Shown: positions 59,753 through 64,000 of the stretch, one piece after another
How the letters are laid out: each line of letters starts with the position of its first letter
Numbering within the stretch: position 1 is the stretch's first letter
Assembly (NCBI GenBank): GCA_041651315.1
Contig: JBAZJM010000004.1
Location: 1-64,000 of the forward strand
Direction: 5' to 3'
DNA from: CAITYL01 sp041651315
GTDB lineage: Bacteria; Verrucomicrobiota; Lentisphaeria; Oligosphaerales; CAITYL01
Length of the DNA stretch: 64,000 nt
Made by a program: the position numbers and the translations under genes
Notes under the pieces: model-generated
The model's input: the letters and a program-made list of their open reading frames with translations, nothing else
Database searches by the model: none
What the model was told of the DNA's origin: nothing

Positions 59753-60982
59753 CGCCCCCGGCACCGGCGCCAGCTGGCGCTGCACCGGCACGCCACGGAC
59801 CAGAATGGCCTTGCCGGCGCGCACGGCAGGGCACTGGTTCTGGCAGGCGCCGCAGCCGCGGCAACGCTCCGTGCGCACGACCGGGCGCGGTAGGCCCTTG
59901 GCGTCATGGTCGATGCCGATGGCGCGGTAGGGGCAGAATTCCTGGCAGACCATGCAGTGCTGGTCGTCAGCCCAGGCCAGGCAGGCGCTGCGGATAACCT
60001 CGGCGACCCCGATCTGGGTTTGGTGCTTGACCGCCTGCGTCAGCGGCCGGATGGCCCCGGCGGGACAGGCCTGGGTGCAGCGGTTGCAATATTCGTCACA
60101 GGTGGCGGCATCGGTGTCGAGAACGGGCGTGAACCAGACGGCCATCGGCGTTCCCGCTTGCGGCCGGCCCGGGCGCAGGACTTGGGTTGGACAGACATGC
60201 ACACAGGCATAGCAACGGGTGCAAAGGGCGGCAAACCGCGTGGGCGAATCGGCGCCCGGCGGCAGGACGGGCAGGGCCGCCGCCGGCCGGCCGGCGGCGG
60301 CTCCCAACCACTTGCCCAGGCCGCGCCGGGCCAGCAACGCCAAGGGCAACCCGATGGCGGCGCCGATCAGCAGATCGCGCCGGGTCTGGTTCAGGGTGGC
60401 GCGGGCCGTCTTGGACCGGGTCAGGAGCTGGGCGCGCTCGAGCAGATAACCCAAAGGGCAGAGTTTGGTACACCACAGCATGGGCTGGAAGATGCCCAGC
60501 AGCAGGACAGCGGGCAGGATCAGGCCGGGAATCCAGGCGATGCCGTCACGCCAGGCCGTGATGTTGACGGTCAGGCGGCTGAACTGGGCCAGGGGATCCA
60601 GGCCGGTGGCCAGCGGCAGGCCGACCACGCCACCGGCCAGGGCCGCCCAAAACAGGACGCCGTTGAGCCGGAACGGCCACACCGTTTTGCGGAGTCCGCA
60701 GGCGGTGACGCCAGCCACCAAGGTGCCGGTGGGACAGAGCCAGCGGCAGAACCAGCGGCCGCGCCAGATGGCCAGGGCCAACATCAGCACAGGCGGCCCC
60801 AGCCAGAACAGCGGCGCGTACCAGCTCCGGGCGGCCACCCCGTGGGCCAGGGCCACCAGCGGGCTCAAGGCGGGAAAAATCCGCCCGGCCCACACCGGCA
60901 ACGGTCCGCCGAGAGCCAGTCCGGTGGCCAGAGCCAAGACCAGCAGGCGGACGCTCCAATTGAGGATGGCTTGTTTTTTCAT
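59732..60982 (-). CDS. Membrane 4Fe-4S ferredoxin-type protein (NapH-like)
   Basis: A 416-residue integral membrane electron-transfer protein. The N-terminal half has about five helices with the conserved pairs WFCRWLCPTGTL and LWCTKLCPLG, typical of the NapH/NosR/CcoG group. The C-terminal part carries four clusters of Cys: CTRCYACVHVCP, CDEYCNRCTQACP, CMVCQEFCP and CRGCGACQNQCP, enough for up to four 4Fe-4S clusters. ATG 60980-60982 (MKKQAILNWSVR) is preferred to the upstream 61015. It follows the DUF362 gene by 78 bases on the same strand; the two probably form a redox module at the membrane. Its C-terminus is encoded by a repeat array. Confidence 0.85.
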   Translation of the reverse strand: MKKQAILNWSVRLLVLALATGLALGGPLPVWAGRIFPALSPLVALAHGVAARSWYAPLFWLGPPVLMLALAIWRGRWFCRWLCPTGTLVAGVTACGLRKTVWPFRLNGVLFWAALAGGVVGLPLATGLDPLAQFSRLTVNITAWRDGIAWIPGLILPAVLLLGIFQPMLWCTKLCPLGYLLERAQLLTRSKTARATLNQTRRDLLIGAAIGLPLALLARRGLGKWLGAAAGRPAAALPVLPPGADSPTRFAALCTRCYACVHVCPTQVLRPGRPQAGTPMAVWFTPVLDTDAATCDEYCNRCTQACPAGAIRPLTQAVKHQTQIGVAEVIRSACLAWADDQHCMVCQEFCPYRAIGIDHDAKGLPRPVVRTERCRGCGACQNQCPAVRAGKAILVRGVPVQRQLAPVPGAPRTGTD

Positions 60983-60997
60983 GGGAAACTGCCGACT

Positions 60998-61048
60998 GTT
61001 GAATTTTGAAGCCATTCGACATTCAAAATTCAGGGTTCAAGATTCAAC
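60998..61048. repeat. Inverted heptamer array RTTCARR
   Basis: Five 7-bp units in register (ATTCGAC, ATTCAAA, ATTCAGG, GTTCAAG, ATTCAAC; 61014-61048) face two complementary units (GTTGAAT, TTTGAAG; 60998-61011) across a 2-base gap. It lies in the 78-base gap between the DUF362 gene and the ferredoxin-type gene. The layout matches 14740-14897 but with a different word. Confidence 0.8.
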
Positions 61049-61060
61049 CTTGGCCTTGTT

Positions 61061-62020
61061 TTATGCTTCCACCGCGTGGATCTTCATGCGGGCCAAATCA
61101 ACCACGCCCAGCCCCTGCTCCCCGGCCAGTTTCAGGTAGCCCACCTTGAGCGGGGAATCGTGGAACAGGGTGGCGGCATAGGCGTCGGCGGCGACCTGGT
61201 CGCGGGAGAGGATCAGCAGGTTGGGGGTCCTGACTTCGTCGGCCGGCCCCTGGGGGCCGGAATCCATCATGCAGCGCGTGGCGTCGACCAAGGTCCAGGT
61301 GGGCTTTAAAAAACCGCTGAAGTCGGCGATGCACTGGTGCAGGTCGTTGCGGTGCCAGAACCCGCGGTCCTTGACCGCGCCCATCCAGTTTTTCATGGCC
61401 ATGGACAGGGTGGCGCCACCGTGGTGTTTGGCCACCGGGATGTTGACCACCGCGTCGGCTTCCAGGAAGTCCTTGGCCACCATGGCGTGCTGCAGCTGCT
61501 TGGCCTGGGGCAGCGACTGTTCAGTGTAGGCCTTTTTCGCCGCCGGCAGGCTGTAGAGGTCGGCGTGGTTTTTGCGGGCCGCCGCCAGCAGGCCGCTGCG
61601 GGTGAACGCCTCCTCCGCACGGGCGCAGGGGTTCTCGGGAAGCACCAGCTCCCGGACACCCGCCGCGCGGGCGCCGGCCAGGAAGGCGTCCAGCAATTCG
61701 GGATTGGTGTTGGCGCCGGTTTCGGGGGTACGCGCCCAGCCGGCATTGACCTTGACGGCCATCTTCCTCACATTGCGGCCGAAGCCGCCGTTGGCGTCGA
61801 TGGTCGCCAGCGCCCGGGCCATCAGCTTCCGGCGATGGGTGCCGTGGAACACCCAGACGTCCACCTGCGGGCCGCTGCTGCCGGCCGCTTTGGCGGCGCT
61901 CCCCGGCCCGGCGGCCCAACCGCTCCGCGACAGGCCCGGCAACGTCAACAGGGCCCCACCGCCCAACAGGGCCCGGCGCAGAAATTCGCGGCGGCTGATG
62001 CCGTTGTCGGATGGCTTCAT
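61061..62020 (-). CDS. Tat-exported DUF362 protein
   Basis: A 319-residue DUF362 protein with a twin-arginine signal (SRREFLRRALLGGGALLTL then a WAA cleavage region). The mature part has the DUF362 features KMAVKVNAGWARTPETGANTNPEL, ELVLPENPC, DAVVNIPVAKHHGGATLSMAMKNWMGAV and ATRCMMDSGPQGP. Some DUF362 proteins also carry ferredoxin domains; here that part is provided by the next gene, so the pair may make one complex. AGGAA lies 9 bases before ATG 62018-62020. Tat export suggests folding with a cofactor in the cytoplasm. Confidence 0.85.
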   Translation of the reverse strand: MKPSDNGISRREFLRRALLGGGALLTLPGLSRSGWAAGPGSAAKAAGSSGPQVDVWVFHGTHRRKLMARALATIDANGGFGRNVRKMAVKVNAGWARTPETGANTNPELLDAFLAGARAAGVRELVLPENPCARAEEAFTRSGLLAAARKNHADLYSLPAAKKAYTEQSLPQAKQLQHAMVAKDFLEADAVVNIPVAKHHGGATLSMAMKNWMGAVKDRGFWHRNDLHQCIADFSGFLKPTWTLVDATRCMMDSGPQGPADEVRTPNLLILSRDQVAADAYAATLFHDSPLKVGYLKLAGEQGLGVVDLARMKIHAVEA

Positions 62021-62158
62021 GGATGCCGTTCCTGGTTGTCGAGGCACGTCAATAAATGAGGGTGACCACCGCCAGCGCACGTCCTCAGGAGGTAGAGACG
62101 AGGATTGCACCCCACGCCCCCACGCCGCTCACTATAACGGGCGGCGCGCCCATAGCCA

Positions 62159-62947
62159 TCAAGTTCCACTGGCTTTGCAACCGGCCTGGCGGCGGAAGGC
62201 GGCGGGGCCGAGGCCGCGCAGCCGTTTGAACACGTGGGTGAAGTGATAGCGGTCATGGAAGCCGGCACGCCGGGCGATTTCCTCAATCTTCAGGCCGCTG
62301 TAATGCAGGTCGACGCAGGCCTGCTCCAAGCGCTTGCGGAGGTGGAACGCCTGCGGCGTCAGGCCGGTGCGGGCCCGGAACAGGCGGATGAAGGCGTTGG
62401 TGCTCAGCCCCGCCACCCGGGCCAGTTCCGGGTTGGACCGCATCCGCCCCGGCCGGCTCTGCAGGAACTCCACCACCCGCAAGATCCGCGGATCTTCCAG
62501 GGAGGGTTGCAGGTCGGCCTCCGGAATCTGCGCCAGGGCGGCATGCACCAGGGCCAGCGCCAGCAGCGAGCGTTCCCGCCAGGCCTCCGGGCTTTGCCGG
62601 ATGGCCGCCAAACGCTGGACCTGGCGCAGCCCCCAGCCGTCGGCGGGGATGGTGTGGACGGACGGCCGGGTGGCCTCGTAGGGCGGCGCCGCCCGGAAAT
62701 GGATGTACACGTGTTCCGGCGTTCCCGCAACCCGGCCGGCGAACGGCGTTTCCGGCGGGATCAGCACGAAGCGGTCCGCTTCCAGCGCGGTGGTCACGCC
62801 GCCCAGGGTCACCCGGGCGCCTGGCTGGGAGTTCCAGTACAGCCGCCAGTAGGGGGCGGCGTAGTTGGCGACGTTCCAGCGGGCGTCCAGCCGGGTCCGG
62901 TCACAGATCAGCAACTGGATGCCGGGGTTGAAAAACGCATTTTCCAT
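62159..62947 (-). CDS. AraC-family transcriptional regulator
   Basis: A 262-residue AraC regulator unrelated in its sensor half to the two paralogues at 40097 and 58730. The N-terminal cupin-like domain has VTTALEADRFVLIPPETPF and EHVYIHFRAAPPYEA. The C-terminal helix-turn-helix pair is NPELARVAGLSTNAFIRLFRARTGLTPQAF and GLKIEEIARRAGFHDRYHFTHVFKRLRGLGPAAFR. ATG 62945-62947 (MENAFFNPG) is the likely start; the frame opens at 63001. It is divergent from the GH29 gene, with a 238-base gap, and is the obvious candidate regulator for it. Confidence 0.85.
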   Translation of the reverse strand: MENAFFNPGIQLLICDRTRLDARWNVANYAAPYWRLYWNSQPGARVTLGGVTTALEADRFVLIPPETPFAGRVAGTPEHVYIHFRAAPPYEATRPSVHTIPADGWGLRQVQRLAAIRQSPEAWRERSLLALALVHAALAQIPEADLQPSLEDPRILRVVEFLQSRPGRMRSNPELARVAGLSTNAFIRLFRARTGLTPQAFHLRKRLEQACVDLHYSGLKIEEIARRAGFHDRYHFTHVFKRLRGLGPAAFRRQAGCKASGT

Positions 62948-63185
62948 GATGTTGGGATGAGCCGTTGTTTTCTGGCCATCCCCCCGCTCATTCACCCACA
63001 AACAACGATAAAACCGTCAATTCATCCCGGCGGAGAAACCGGCCCCATTTTCCTCTTAGCATAGCAGGTTGGTTTATTTTTGCACAATTTCGGTGTTCCA
63101 TGACATTTTCCCGGCCGCGGCAGCGGCTATACTGGAAGACATCACGGCGGATGATTCGGGCATTCAACAACGGAGGTTCGGCATC

Positions 63186-64000
63186 ATGGATCACCAAACG
63201 GCCAAAGGCGATTCGTCCTGGTTCACCCACGACCGGTTCGGCATGTTCATCCACTGGGGGCTCTACTCCCAGGGAGCGCGCCACGAATGGCTGATGCACA
63301 ACGAGAAGATCACGGTCGAGGAATACGAGCGGAAATACTTCAAGCACTTCGACCCGGATCTCTACGACCCGGAACGATGGGCCGCCGCCGCCGCCGCCGC
63401 CGGCATGAAGTACTTCGTCATCACCACCAAGCACCATGAAGGCTTCTGCCTGTGGGACAGCAAGCTGACCGACTACAAGGCGCCCAACACCCCCGCCGGC
63501 CGCGACCTGCTGCGGCCGATGGTGGACGCCTTCCGCGGCCGCGGCCTGCGGACCGGCCTCTACCACTCCCTGATCGACTGGCATCACCCGGACTTCGTCC
63601 TGGACCCGCATATCGGCCCGTACCGCGAACACCCCGACCGCCTCAAGCTCAACGCGGGGCGCAACCAGCAGCGCTACGCCGACTATTTGCACGGCCAGGT
63701 GCGCGAACTGCTCACCCAGTTCGGCAAAATCGACGTCATGTGGTTCGACTTCAGCTATCCCAAACCCGACGGCTCCGGCAAGAGCCACCTGGACTGGCGT
63801 TCCGACGAGCTGCTGAAAATGATCCGCGACCTGCAGCCGCAGGTGCTGCTGGACGACCGCCTCGACCTGCCCTACGGCTGGGACATCAAGACCCCGGAAC
63901 AGATCCAGCCGCGTTCCTGGTTCACCCATGAGGGGCAGCGCGTGGTCTGGGAAGCCTGCCAGACCTTCTCCGGCTCCTGGGGCTACCATCGTGACGAAGC
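63186..64000 (+). CDS. Alpha-L-fucosidase (GH29), partial
   Basis: The 5' 271 codons of a GH29 enzyme, cut by the window end. GH29 enzymes release alpha-L-fucose by a retaining mechanism. Signatures are WFTHDRFGMFIHWGLYS, YFVITTKHHEGFCLWDS, GLYHSLIDWHHPDF and the nucleophile Asp188 in VMWFDFSYP, followed by WFTHEGQRVVWEACQTFSGSWGY near the cut. No signal peptide: the protein starts directly with the barrel. GGAGG lies 9 bases before ATG 63186, and TATACT at 63128-63133 is a likely -10. It is divergent from an AraC gene. Confidence 0.92.
   Translation, partial: MDHQTAKGDSSWFTHDRFGMFIHWGLYSQGARHEWLMHNEKITVEEYERKYFKHFDPDLYDPERWAAAAAAAGMKYFVITTKHHEGFCLWDSKLTDYKAPNTPAGRDLLRPMVDAFRGRGLRTGLYHSLIDWHHPDFVLDPHIGPYREHPDRLKLNAGRNQQRYADYLHGQVRELLTQFGKIDVMWFDFSYPKPDGSGKSHLDWRSDELLKMIRDLQPQVLLDDRLDLPYGWDIKTPEQIQPRSWFTHEGQRVVWEACQTFSGSWGYHRDE

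Overview
The window is GC-rich and bacterial, about 46 protein genes on both strands, with no rRNA, tRNA or CRISPR seen. It looks like a Gram-negative member of the PVC group, most likely Lentisphaerota. The reasons are a TolB periplasmic protein, pseudopilins of the H-X9-DG type, PEP-CTERM surface proteins, DUF4838 proteins, many glycoside hydrolases each beside its own LacI, GntR or AraC regulator, and large numbers of small palindromic intergenic repeats. The phylum is inferred from gene content only.

Layout. 1-20.4 kb is mostly housekeeping: a methyltransferase, an HD-domain protein, the redox repressor Rex, TolB, exonuclease VII (xseA-xseB), an unusual WPF-repeat secreted protein, a membrane TPR protein, a PAS histidine kinase, a lipoate ligase, the AlaA-like aminotransferase, an amtB-glnB ammonium unit and the ABC-F factor EttA. 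20.9-31.7 kb is a minus-strand sugar operon. Its first gene is a LacI regulator fused in frame to a pseudopilin; behind it come two DUF4838 proteins, a PEP-CTERM protein, a putative glycosidase, a small ORF and a NupG-like transporter. 32.2-42.5 kb is a second accessory block: a decayed IS4 transposase, a GntR/LacI-type regulator, a pseudopilin, a clan GH-A glycosidase, a GH28 polygalacturonase, an MFS transporter, a PEP-CTERM protein, an AraC regulator, a SemiSWEET sugar channel and an SGNH esterase. 42.6-51.4 kb returns to core metabolism: zwf, a sodium:solute symporter, an epimerase, leuA with a leucine-rich leader peptide, and serC. 51.4-64 kb holds a hydrolase, a second sugar operon (six-hairpin glycosidase, putative glycosidase, tandem amidohydrolase) facing a divergent AraC gene, a ferredoxin-type membrane protein with a Tat-exported DUF362 partner, and an AraC gene divergent from a GH29 fucosidase that runs off the end.

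How it fits together. The accessory blocks read as polysaccharide or glycoside utilisation loci: exported glycosidases and esterases, PEP-CTERM and pseudopilin proteins at the envelope, MFS, SSS and SemiSWEET importers, and local regulators. A 40-bp block holding a 17-bp palindrome is identical upstream of the GntR-type regulator and of the SemiSWEET-esterase pair 9 kb away, which points to a small regulon.

The strongest candidates for undescribed biology are the LacI-pseudopilin fusion (a possible membrane-tethered regulator), the shared operator block, the leucine attenuator, and inverted arrays of 7-bp words at gene ends, where each locus uses its own word and the array can supply the stop codon of the adjoining gene.
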